64,000 nucleotides of DNA from Halobacteriovoraceae bacterium (GTDB lineage: Bacteria > Bdellovibrionota > Bacteriovoracia > Bacteriovoracales > Bacteriovoracaceae). Positions within the stretch are counted from its first letter, which is position 1, and each line of letters starts with the position of its first letter. The translations under genes were made by a program, and so were the position numbers. Positions 52,042 through 60,981 of this stretch are shown here, in pieces. The stretch spans positions 418,106-482,105 of the forward strand of contig JACKAK010000002.1 in assembly GCA_020635115.1 (NCBI GenBank). Reading direction: 5' to 3'. The notes beneath the pieces were generated by a model. It worked only from the letters and a program-made list of their open reading frames with translations, made no database searches and was not told the origin of the DNA.

Positions 52042-52944
52042 CTATTTTACGATTTCTATTCTTTCTAGATTTTTACCTTGTCCATCTTGAAGAATTTCAA
52101 GTTTGATTAAATCCTCAGTTTGAAGAATTGATTTTAACCTCCTATCTTTTCCAATATTCAAAATATAATCCAGAATTTTTCCAATTGTTTGCGGTGATTT
52201 TTTATCTTCATCTTCGGCTAAGCAGAGGTTTTTTAGTTTACAAATATTGCCCATCGCTTTTTGGATCTGATTTGTTAAATAACCTCCAACTGCTGTTTTA
52301 TTTAAGTTTTTGTAAGCATTTTGTTTGAAAACTTCAAGTAAAGTTCTGTCAATATTAAGTTTATCTTGAAGCTTGTCTAAATCATTAATTAAAAAACGAG
52401 TGCTTAAATTTCCATTTGTTATTGCATTCATAATTGATTGAGCTTTTGTTTTTAGAAATTCAGGAAACTTTCTTTCCTTATCAACATTCTCGTATTCATT
52501 TTTTGCTTCATTTAGTTTATCTCGCAAAGCTTTATGTTTTGCTAAAGTGTTTTTTAAATTAGAATTCGTTCCTTTTCCGCGAAGATATTCTGTCAAAATA
52601 TTCTCAATTTGATTAGTATCTGTTGAGACGTTCTTGATTTCTTTATCCAATGTCTTTAGAAGATTTTCAGATACACCTTTTTCAGAAAATTTTTCGAACA
52701 AATCACCTTCTTTCACAGAGAGTACTTTTAACTTTTCTCTAAGTTGATCCATCTTTTCAACTTCTTGATCAATTTTTTGTTGTGACTCTAATAGTAAATT
52801 CTGAGCTTTCCAGTATACTTGAATTTTTTGATCATTATCTTTAAATGTATTTGATTTTGGAAATATTCCTTCAAAACTTGAAAAATAACCACTAAAAGAT
52901 GGCATTGAAAACACAGATAAAAATACTAATACAAAATAATTCAT
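52042..52944 (-). CDS. array paralogue A1: exported coiled-coil protein with C-x5-C domain
   Basis: A protein of about 300 residues with signal MNYFVLVFLSVFSMPSFSG. The ATG at 52944 follows GAGGATCAA, while the frame is open to 53019. Class A features: YFSSFEGIF, VYWKAQNLLLESQQKIDQEV, FPEFLKTKAQSIMNAITNGN, FLINDLDKL, YKNLNKTAVGGYLTNQIQKA and GNICKLKNLC, followed by IGKILDYILNIGK. First gene of the nine in the direction of transcription. Confidence 0.75.
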   Translation of the reverse strand: MNYFVLVFLSVFSMPSFSGYFSSFEGIFPKSNTFKDNDQKIQVYWKAQNLLLESQQKIDQEVEKMDQLREKLKVLSVKEGDLFEKFSEKGVSENLLKTLDKEIKNVSTDTNQIENILTEYLRGKGTNSNLKNTLAKHKALRDKLNEAKNEYENVDKERKFPEFLKTKAQSIMNAITNGNLSTRFLINDLDKLQDKLNIDRTLLEVFKQNAYKNLNKTAVGGYLTNQIQKAMGNICKLKNLCLAEDEDKKSPQTIGKILDYILNIGKDRRLKSILQTEDLIKLEILQDGQGKNLERIEIVK

Positions 52945-53027
52945 TTGATCCTCTTTTCCAAAGGCAATAAGTAGATTGTAGAGTATTTCTAAAGTATTTA
53001 TAGGAGGAAAATTTAACAATTATTGTA

Positions 53028-54653
53028 TTAAAATGATCGGATAAAATACATTTCGCAAAATATTTTAACCTTTTTAAGAAGTGATACGTTGTTTTGAGCT
53101 CTTTTCTTGATTAATTTTCTCAATTCTTTTGGGACATCATTTAAGAGATTTTGTAGAACAAGTCTTTCATACTTTGAAATTTTATTCGAATTTTTAAGGA
53201 GATTTGAAGCAATATTTATGTATGTATTTAAAAGTGGTCTGAAATAATATCTATTCTCTTTTTGGGTTAGATCAATGTTTTGTTCAAGGAAATGAAGAAG
53301 ACCATATCTTAACTGTGGTATCCTTATATACTTTAACCTCGCAAGCTGTTCAAGAATTTTCAATGAAAAGACAAATTGATTTATATTTCTTTCTAGCAGT
53401 ATCGAGGTGTCTGAAAGTTCTTTTGATACATGAGAAAAATCATCCAGTTTGCCCTTGCTGATGACTTGATTAACATGATGGTTGATAAAATCTTTTATCC
53501 CATAGTGTTCTTCATATTTTTTTATGAATTCAATATGACTCTGCTGAGTAAGAATTGCATATTCTAAAAGCAAAAATTGAATTTTCTGAAAACCCGAGTT
53601 AATAATTTTCTTTGCAAGAGGGTCGGATTCCAAAAAATTATTGTACTCACTATATTGATTACTAAGTTCAATAGTTTTTTTCTGCAAGTGATAATTATCG
53701 GTTAATTCCTGTTGCAAAATGTAGATCAATTGGTTTTTCAAACTAATACTTTTCGGTGAACTCTTAAGTTGAAAATAAATTTCAAGCAGCAAAATCTTAT
53801 TTTTAAGCTGAGTTAAGTTGATGTCGCTTTGAAGAAAAAGTTCTAATAATTCTGTTGCGTGTTTGAGCGCCTCTGGAGAATTATGCTCACTAGTGAATGT
53901 TAACATGTGTTTAATTGTCTGAAGGGAATGCTGTCGAATGTAAGACGAATTGAAATCCAAAATAAATTCTTTATTTAAGATTTTATTCATAAGAACATCA
54001 ACAAGATTACTTTCAGGGTAAGAAGAAATAAGCTTAAGTACATACCCTTGATGTTTTATAGATGGAGGGAGTTTGTTTTCTTGAATAAATTTTAATATTG
54101 ATGGAGTAGATTGAAATTGATTTTGAAAAATATCTTTGGCAGCACCTTCTTTTAATAAAAAGTCCCAAAGTAAATTATCGTAGCGCTCATGATCTATAAA
54201 TCTAATAACATGTGACAGTTTTAAGACAAGAAAATTATTTTCAAAAATGTATCTGATAACTTCTGGATTATTAATAAGGACAATTTCCTTGAGAATCTTA
54301 TAGAGAAAAGTTTCATGAGTCGCGTAAGCTTTAATTTTTTTACGTCCTTGAGATGTCTTCAAATTCAAAAAAGAAGATTCTCTTTTAATAATATTAAGCA
54401 TGTGATCAATTATTTCAATAAACTCAATTTGAATAATAGGGGTTATATTTATATTTGTATTGATTTCAGAACTGATTTGTTCTTGGGTTTTTAGGTCTAA
54501 GAAATTTTGAAATTGCATCATTGATTTTTGTGAATATGTTTCGTCAAATAAATATTCTCTATTCAGCCTTTCAAAAAAAGAAGAAGCACTTTCATAAGCG
54601 TGAAGTGTAAGTGATGTACAAATAAATATTATAAATACAGCATATTGCCTCAT
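53028..54653 (-). CDS. exported helical protein of about 541 aa upstream of the array
   Basis: With the ATG at 54653 the protein has signal MRQYAVFIIFICTSLTLHA, cut before YESASSFFE. It is almost all alpha-helical in appearance, with repeated Leu/Ile/Lys blocks (LKFIQENKLPPSIKHQGYVL, LLEIYFQLKSSPKSISLKNQ), and could be a HEAT/ARM-like or TPR-like solenoid. It lacks the C-x5-C domain of the nine array proteins. The AAGGA before the ATG is 13 bases away, so the start is uncertain. It lies upstream on the same strand, with 83 bases to A1. Confidence 0.62.
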   Translation of the reverse strand: MRQYAVFIIFICTSLTLHAYESASSFFERLNREYLFDETYSQKSMMQFQNFLDLKTQEQISSEINTNINITPIIQIEFIEIIDHMLNIIKRESSFLNLKTSQGRKKIKAYATHETFLYKILKEIVLINNPEVIRYIFENNFLVLKLSHVIRFIDHERYDNLLWDFLLKEGAAKDIFQNQFQSTPSILKFIQENKLPPSIKHQGYVLKLISSYPESNLVDVLMNKILNKEFILDFNSSYIRQHSLQTIKHMLTFTSEHNSPEALKHATELLELFLQSDINLTQLKNKILLLEIYFQLKSSPKSISLKNQLIYILQQELTDNYHLQKKTIELSNQYSEYNNFLESDPLAKKIINSGFQKIQFLLLEYAILTQQSHIEFIKKYEEHYGIKDFINHHVNQVISKGKLDDFSHVSKELSDTSILLERNINQFVFSLKILEQLARLKYIRIPQLRYGLLHFLEQNIDLTQKENRYYFRPLLNTYINIASNLLKNSNKISKYERLVLQNLLNDVPKELRKLIKKRAQNNVSLLKKVKIFCEMYFIRSF

Positions 54654-54823
54654 GAATTTTAAGCTATCCTTAAGTAAGAAAAAAATTGGTTTATAACCTA
54701 TATTGAACAAAACTTCCTCTAAATCATTTTTTTCAAAAATATTTACACACTTTAGTAATTGTTTAAATAAAGAACAATGAAAAAGGATAGAAAGTAAACT
54801 TTTTACATTTTTTTAGGTTAGAA

Positions 54824-56413
54824 TTAGGTCAGGATTCTCCCTAATGGGCCACCTTGAATAGCAACAACGGCCGGTTTAGGGATATTTGATCCATCAAATG
54901 GCCATTTGCTGGTAGGATGATTTATATCTCTAGTTATTTCTCCTGGATGTTGAACTGATAGAAATAAGGTCTTTCCGTCAGAACTAAATGAAGGCCCTGT
55001 TAATTCAGCATGCTTCGGCGCCGATCCGACTTGAATTGCTTTCCCTTTTTGAGGGCCAGAAGTTGGAATAAAAAATAGGCCATTGTTTCCAAAGCTCTCC
55101 CATAGACCTTTTCCAAGTTTGGCCGTAGAAATATCAACCGTTAACCAGAGATTATTTTTTTTATCGAAGGCCATATTGTCAGGAGAAGATACTCCTACAC
55201 TTTTACCACCCATAAGAAAAGTTTCATGCGTAAACTCTAAAGATAATGGGTCAGCATTTTTTTCATCAATTTTGAGTATGCTACCATAAGGATTATTTTT
55301 TTGGGGATTTCCGGTAAGAGCAATGAATACACTTTTTGTCACTGGATGTACTTCAATATCTTCAGGTCTGTCACAAGGAGTTCCCCCTACGAGCGCAGAG
55401 GCCTGTCTTGTGAAGGTGAGAATTTCACGTTGATCACTGAATTGTTTTTGCAAACTTTTATGTTCTTTATATTCTAAAGGAATCCATTTGCCCTTTTTCA
55501 AATTGGCCACATAAAGCGTTCCTTCTGACAAATCATTTTTATTATGTGAAATAAATTTGTAAATACATTGGTCTACTTTATCATCACCCATATAAACAAC
55601 GACGTTACCATTTTTTGCCTCAACAACCGTAGCACTTTCGTGTCCAAAACGGCCTAACGCCATATGCTTTTGTGTCTTTCCATCAAATGGATTTACCTCC
55701 ACGACCCATCCATAATTTAAAGGAGATTCATCATAGACATCATCCCAATTAAATGCCCATTTCTCCTTTTCTTGAATTTTTATCCCTTCTTTTCTTTTAG
55801 AAAAATCAATTTCACCATAAAAATCATGATAGTTTTCTTCACAGGTTAAAATAGTGTTCCACGGAGTTACTCCGCCTCCACAGTTTGCAAATGTTCCAAT
55901 TGCATATGTTTGTTCTGTTGGTGAAATTCCTTTGGAAAAGGGAATTTTTGTTCCTCCATGAATTCTGCGATTGTATTTATCATCTTTAACTAAATTCCAG
56001 GTTCCAGTATCATCTTGTTTTATTCTAATGATACTTCCTCCAACACTATATCTTTCCTTATCAACTTGCTCTTTGGTTTTCTTTCCTTTGAAATTGTATC
56101 CACTTACGAATAATGGATGTGTTGACTCGTGGTTTACCCAAAGTAATCCATCTTTTGGGTTATTTGATTCAAATGGAATGAAGGCCGTATAATCATTATT
56201 AAAGCCAAATGTATCACCAGATGAATTGATTTGGTCACCCCATTTAGCAATAATATTATATTTAAGTGATTTTCCTAATAACAAGTCGTCATCGAAGCTT
56301 GGAGTGATTTGAAAATCGTAATGATGTTCATTTAAGGCCAGTAAACGATTGGGTACTATTTGCGCTGCGAGTCCAGTGAAACCTAGAAATTTTAAAAAAT
56401 CACGTCTTTCCAT
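54824..56413 (-). CDS. PhoX-family (DUF839) protein with Tat signal
   Basis: A 529-residue protein with twin-arginine signal MERRDFLKFLGFTGLAA. Typical PhoX stretches are GLLWVNHESTHPLF, FANCGGGVTPWNTILTCEEN, NYGWVVEVNPFDG, LGRFGHESATVVEAKNGNVV and CDRPEDIEVHPVT. PhoX is a calcium- and iron-dependent alkaline phosphatase exported folded by the Tat pathway; many DUF839 proteins have not been tested, so phosphatase activity is an inference. Start after GAGGAGCTTCAA. Rich in GGCC, unlike the neighbouring array. Confidence 0.85.
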   Translation of the reverse strand: MERRDFLKFLGFTGLAAQIVPNRLLALNEHHYDFQITPSFDDDLLLGKSLKYNIIAKWGDQINSSGDTFGFNNDYTAFIPFESNNPKDGLLWVNHESTHPLFVSGYNFKGKKTKEQVDKERYSVGGSIIRIKQDDTGTWNLVKDDKYNRRIHGGTKIPFSKGISPTEQTYAIGTFANCGGGVTPWNTILTCEENYHDFYGEIDFSKRKEGIKIQEKEKWAFNWDDVYDESPLNYGWVVEVNPFDGKTQKHMALGRFGHESATVVEAKNGNVVVYMGDDKVDQCIYKFISHNKNDLSEGTLYVANLKKGKWIPLEYKEHKSLQKQFSDQREILTFTRQASALVGGTPCDRPEDIEVHPVTKSVFIALTGNPQKNNPYGSILKIDEKNADPLSLEFTHETFLMGGKSVGVSSPDNMAFDKKNNLWLTVDISTAKLGKGLWESFGNNGLFFIPTSGPQKGKAIQVGSAPKHAELTGPSFSSDGKTLFLSVQHPGEITRDINHPTSKWPFDGSNIPKPAVVAIQGGPLGRILT

Positions 56414-56612
56414 TTGAAGCTCCTCATATTTTACCGAAATTTAGCATTATTTTTTTGATTTGCAATAATTAAGCTTCCGTTAGCTTATTTGGATATGAGG
56501 AGATACCTAAAGACTATAATTGTAATCAGGAAATCTCACTTATGTTAAGGTTTTAGTGATTTATTGCGTTAGGAGCAGTATCCTTTTTAGCGCTTTTCCT
56601 ATTGGTTGGCCT

Positions 56613-56637
56613 TAGGTATGATAAAATACCTATTTTT
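56613..56637 (+). terminator. small hairpin with T run in the smc leader
   Basis: TAGGTAT (56613-56619) and ATACCTA (56626-56632) form a perfect 7 bp stem with loop GATAAA, followed by TTTTT. It lies about 40 bases upstream of the smc start, on the coding strand, so it could be an attenuator or the end of a short leader RNA. Confidence 0.45.
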
Positions 56638-56675
56638 AGAGGTCTATAACACATAGCAAGGGACAGGCAGAGAGT

Positions 56676-59600
56676 ATGAGACTTAAAAGACTCGTCGTAC
56701 AAGGTTTTAAATCATTTAAAGATCGCACAACTATTCATTTTGATGATGGTATTACTGGGATTGTTGGGCCAAATGGATGTGGTAAATCAAATATTGTTGA
56801 CGCACTTTTCTGGGTTATGGGTGAGCAGTCAGCAAAACATCTGCGTGGAAATTCAATGAAGGATCTTATTTTTGCAGGTTCTTCAAAATACAAACCTGCA
56901 ACTTGGGCCGAGGCCACTTTAGTTTTAGGAAACGATGAAGGTAAGCATATTCATATTGGGAGTAAGGTTTCAAATCCTAGTGAGATTCAGTTAACTAGAA
57001 AGCTTTATAGGAATGGGGAAACAGAGTATAGAATTAATGGTACACCTTGTCGTCTAAAGGATATCCAAGAAGTATTTATGGATACTGGAGCGGGTGCTAA
57101 GTCGTACTCGATTATAGCCCAGGGTGAAATTAACCGTCTTGTTCAGGCCAAGCCTCAAGAGCGTAGAACCATGATTGAAGAAGTTGCTGGTATTACGAAA
57201 TTTAAGATAAGAAAGCGAGATTCGCTTAAAAAAATTGAGCAAGCAGAACAAAATCTAAATAGACTTAGAGATCTTCAGACTGAAATTGAAAAAAACCTAC
57301 GTTCACTTCAAAAGCAGGCCGAAAAAGCAGAAAAAGCAAAATCGTTGAAGGAAAAAATTAAAAGAAATGATTTGATTGTGTATTCACATAATGAATTTGA
57401 TCTTTTGAAAGATATTAAAAGTGGTAAGGAGATTCTTACTGAACGACAAAATGAAATTGAAAATTGGACGGCACAAAAAACGACACTTGAAACAGACTTA
57501 GAGGAAGAAAGAATTCGCAAGGATGAGTTAACAGAAAAAATAGAGGGTCTACAAAAAGAATACAATGATTTATCAAAAGAGCTTGCTCAGTCGGAGTCTC
57601 GTTTAAATTATCTAAATCAGTCATGTAAAGAAAAAGAGAAACAGATCGAAATTCGTCAAAAAGAATTAGATGAAGTGAAATTAGAAGTAGATGATAGAAG
57701 GGAAAAAAGAGAATCTCTTGAATGTGAAAGGGATGATTTAGAAAAACAAAGTCGTAGGGAACTTGATTTTGATACTCTAGAAGAAGAATTAGATGAAGTA
57801 AAATTTGAGTTAGAAAACAAAGAATCACAATTTCAGGAGTGTGAAGAAAAGCTTCTAGCTTTAAAGGAAGAACTTACAAAAAAAGAACAAGATTTTTATA
57901 AAAATCAAAATAAGAAAGAGGAATTATCAGCAAATCTGGAAGATATTAATAAAGAATTAGAAGCTTTGGAAAAGCAATATTCTGGAGTATCAACAGATAT
58001 GGCCAATGAACGTTCGCAATTACTTGAGTCAGAAAAAAATCTTTTGGCGATAGAAGAGCTAGTTTCAGAGATGAAGTCTTCAGTTGAAAATTTAACTTCT
58101 GATTATTCAAAAATGGATTTGAAAGTAAAAGAGCAGAATAAGGAAATTATTGGGATAGAATCAAAATTAGAATCATTGATGGCCATTAATGATTCATTAG
58201 AAGAAGCAAGTGAAGGTACGAGTGAATTTTTGAAGTTAGCTGGTTTAAAAGAGCATAATGTTTTAGGAGCGTTAATTAAGTGTGATGAGTTATATTCTAA
58301 GAATATTCAATCAATATTTGGAAGACTTTTAAATAATATTGTTACTAAAAAGGGTGAATTTTCTGCTGTATTTTCGTGGGCCATTGAGAACACAGAAAAG
58401 GCAATAGAAGTCTTGGATATATTTAATGGAGCAGAAGTTTCACAAGAGGGGAAGGAACGTTTAAAGTTGGCCCTTGATTGTGAAGAATTGATTGAAATTA
58501 AAGATATTGTTGAGATCGATGATGAATTTAAATCGATACTCCTTCCTTTATTCGAGGGGCATTTTATCGTAGACAAGGATATAGATGTTCTTCAAAATTT
58601 GAATTCAGATTTGAATTTTAGATCAATTAGTACATTAAATGGCAAAGGTCTTATTTTTAAAGGGAATGATCAGCAGGTGATTTCTCTTAATGCAAAAGAT
58701 AGTGGCCAAGGTGTTATTGCAAGAAACAACAAAATTAAACTATTAGGCATAGAACTTGAAAACAAGAAGGAGAGCTTTGCTGAAAATGAGAAAATTCTTC
58801 AATCGATTGAGACAAATTTATCTACAGATAGAATTAAACTTGAAGAGTTAAGAGAGCAGGGCATTCAAAAGAGAAGTGATTTTATGTCTAAAAAAGCTGC
58901 TTTTGAAGCGAAAACTGCAAACCTAGATACAGGTAACGCAAGAATAGAGATACTGAAAAATCGTAAAACACAAATTTCCGAACAGCGATTTAATCTCCTA
59001 GAGTATGAAGATATTGAGAAAAAAGATTTAGAATCGTTGATTAAACGATTAGATGGAGATAAAGAATATTTTGAAGATCTTAAGGATGAATTAGGCAATA
59101 TACGAATTACATATAATGAAAAAAAGCAGTATTTTTTAGAAAAACAAGTTGAGTTTAAATCATTTGACGATAGGATTAAATCTTTCCAATCCCAGATTGA
59201 AGATGTTGAGAAACAAATTGAAAGAGGTGAGCAAAGAGAAAAAACAAATATGGAACTCATTGAAAGACTAGCTCAAGAAATTGAAGATCTTTCTATTGAG
59301 GCTGAAAGTTTAGAAGAAAATAATCAAAAGAAAGTTGAAGATCTTCAAGACCAGCAAGAAGTTCTTTCATTGCAGAAGGATCAGTTGGCAGATCTCTTGT
59401 CGGGTATGATGGATAGAGAAAACCTCGTTAAAGAGTTGACCAAAAGTCTTTCAAAAGCTGAAAAACAAATTGTTGAATATGAAATTCAATTAGGACAGTT
59501 CCTTACAAACGAAGAGCAAAATGCCAGAAATATTTTTGAAAAATATCATATAAATATCAGACGTGTCATAGGCATGCACCTTGAGTACATAGAAAAAGAC

Positions 59601-60356
59601 TATCTCAACTTAAATGACATTGAGAATGTTTTCTATTCTGAAAATGAAGAAGGGCAAAGATTTGAAATTCCCACCGAAGCTTATGAATTTCACAGACGTT
59701 ATGGTCAAGATCTTAAAGAATGTAAAGAGAAACTAAAAAAATACAAAAATGAATATTCTCAAATCGGTGAAATTAACTGGCAAGCAGTTGAAGATTACGA
59801 GAGACAAAAATTAAGATTTAACTTTCTTAGAGATCAAGAAATTGAACTTAAAAAGTCTCTTGAAGATCTACAAATCGCTATTTCACATATTGATGAAAAA
59901 TCTAAAAAACGTTTTAAACTGGCCTTTGAAGAAGTTAATGAACGTTTTACAAAAGTTTTTCCTATTATTTTTGGAGGAGGTAATGCTTCTCTTAAACTAG
60001 TAGGTGATATAAATGATCCTGAATGTGGAGTTGACGTAGTTGCTCAACCACCTGGTAAGAAAATGCAAAATATTAACCTCATGTCTGGTGGAGAAAAAGC
60101 AATGACGGCCGTAAGTCTCATCTTTTCGATCTTCTTGGTTAAACCTTCACCTTTTTGCTTGCTTGATGAGGTTGATGCTCCGCTGGATGATGCCAACGTT
60201 GGTAGATTTAATGAACTATTAAGAGAGATGAGCTCAGACTCTCAATTTATTTTAATCACTCACAATAAAAAAACGATGGAACTCAATGATGTTCTCTATG
60301 GAGTCACTATGCAAGAGGCCGGAGTGTCGAAGGCCGTGAGTGTTCAGTTGCATTAA
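56676..60356 (+). CDS. smc: chromosome segregation protein SMC
   Basis: A 1226-residue SMC. The N-terminal Walker A is GIVGPNGCGKSNIVDALFWV (near residue 35). Two coiled-coil arms surround a hinge near residues 510-690 (GLKEHNVLGALIKCDELYSK). The C-terminal head has signature LMSGGEKAMTA near residue 1135 and Walker B CLLDEVDAPLDD. It condenses and organises the chromosome with ScpA and ScpB, which are not in the window. The start follows AGAGAGT. Followed at once by lolA. Confidence 0.96.
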   Translation: MRLKRLVVQGFKSFKDRTTIHFDDGITGIVGPNGCGKSNIVDALFWVMGEQSAKHLRGNSMKDLIFAGSSKYKPATWAEATLVLGNDEGKHIHIGSKVSNPSEIQLTRKLYRNGETEYRINGTPCRLKDIQEVFMDTGAGAKSYSIIAQGEINRLVQAKPQERRTMIEEVAGITKFKIRKRDSLKKIEQAEQNLNRLRDLQTEIEKNLRSLQKQAEKAEKAKSLKEKIKRNDLIVYSHNEFDLLKDIKSGKEILTERQNEIENWTAQKTTLETDLEEERIRKDELTEKIEGLQKEYNDLSKELAQSESRLNYLNQSCKEKEKQIEIRQKELDEVKLEVDDRREKRESLECERDDLEKQSRRELDFDTLEEELDEVKFELENKESQFQECEEKLLALKEELTKKEQDFYKNQNKKEELSANLEDINKELEALEKQYSGVSTDMANERSQLLESEKNLLAIEELVSEMKSSVENLTSDYSKMDLKVKEQNKEIIGIESKLESLMAINDSLEEASEGTSEFLKLAGLKEHNVLGALIKCDELYSKNIQSIFGRLLNNIVTKKGEFSAVFSWAIENTEKAIEVLDIFNGAEVSQEGKERLKLALDCEELIEIKDIVEIDDEFKSILLPLFEGHFIVDKDIDVLQNLNSDLNFRSISTLNGKGLIFKGNDQQVISLNAKDSGQGVIARNNKIKLLGIELENKKESFAENEKILQSIETNLSTDRIKLEELREQGIQKRSDFMSKKAAFEAKTANLDTGNARIEILKNRKTQISEQRFNLLEYEDIEKKDLESLIKRLDGDKEYFEDLKDELGNIRITYNEKKQYFLEKQVEFKSFDDRIKSFQSQIEDVEKQIERGEQREKTNMELIERLAQEIEDLSIEAESLEENNQKKVEDLQDQQEVLSLQKDQLADLLSGMMDRENLVKELTKSLSKAEKQIVEYEIQLGQFLTNEEQNARNIFEKYHINIRRVIGMHLEYIEKDYLNLNDIENVFYSENEEGQRFEIPTEAYEFHRRYGQDLKECKEKLKKYKNEYSQIGEINWQAVEDYERQKLRFNFLRDQEIELKKSLEDLQIAISHIDEKSKKRFKLAFEEVNERFTKVFPIIFGGGNASLKLVGDINDPECGVDVVAQPPGKKMQNINLMSGGEKAMTAVSLIFSIFLVKPSPFCLLDEVDAPLDDANVGRFNELLREMSSDSQFILITHNKKTMELNDVLYGVTMQEAGVSKAVSVQLH

Positions 60357-60363
60357 GGAAAAT

Positions 60364-60972
60364 ATGATCAAGCTTTTACTTATTTCATTTTTACCATTTT
60401 CTTCACTCTATGCCTCCTTCATGCCGAAAAGTTTTTCTGCTCAATTTGAACAGAAAATAATTTCAGTAAGAACTAAAAAGGTAAAAACAAGTAAAGGCAA
60501 TATTGACTATAAATATCCTTCCCATATCCGTTTTAATACAAAACAACCTGACGAGATAACTTTCGTCTCAAACCCGGATAAAACCTACTTTTATACAGCT
60601 CCTTTTATTGAAGATGAACCAGGTGAACTTAATATAAAAAAATCCAAGGATGAACCTATTTCAAAGTTTTTTGACGTTCTACAAACGGGACTTGTTTCGA
60701 ATCAAATCTATAAAGTTCTAAAAAATGACAAAAATCCCTTAAATATTAAACTTAATTTTAATAAAGAATTTCAAGATCAGGTAGGGATTAAATCGGCCAT
60801 TATAGATTTCAAAGGGAAAATTTCATTTTCGACGATAGAATCAATAAAAATTCAGTATCTTAAACAAGACGATGTTACTCTCGTGCTTAAAGAAGTATCT
60901 TTAAATCCAAAATTTAAAGCAGACCAATTTGTTTTTAGGCCTCCTAAAAATACCAAAATTACGGGACAATAA
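60364..60972 (+). CDS. lolA: outer-membrane lipoprotein carrier LolA-like protein
   Basis: A 202-residue periplasmic protein with signal MIKLLLISFLPFSSLYA. The body SFSAQFEQKIISVRTKK, KGNIDYKYPSHIRFNTKQP, YFYTAPFIEDEPGEL and FRPPKNTKI is the LolA/outer-membrane-carrier fold. It takes lipoproteins from the LolCDE complex to the outer membrane, in line with the lipoproteins found here. The ATG at 60364 follows AAGGAAAAT; an in-frame GTG at 60340 lies within smc and is less likely. Confidence 0.82.
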   Translation: MIKLLLISFLPFSSLYASFMPKSFSAQFEQKIISVRTKKVKTSKGNIDYKYPSHIRFNTKQPDEITFVSNPDKTYFYTAPFIEDEPGELNIKKSKDEPISKFFDVLQTGLVSNQIYKVLKNDKNPLNIKLNFNKEFQDQVGIKSAIIDFKGKISFSTIESIKIQYLKQDDVTLVLKEVSLNPKFKADQFVFRPPKNTKITGQ

Positions 60973-60981
60973 ATTTTAGTA

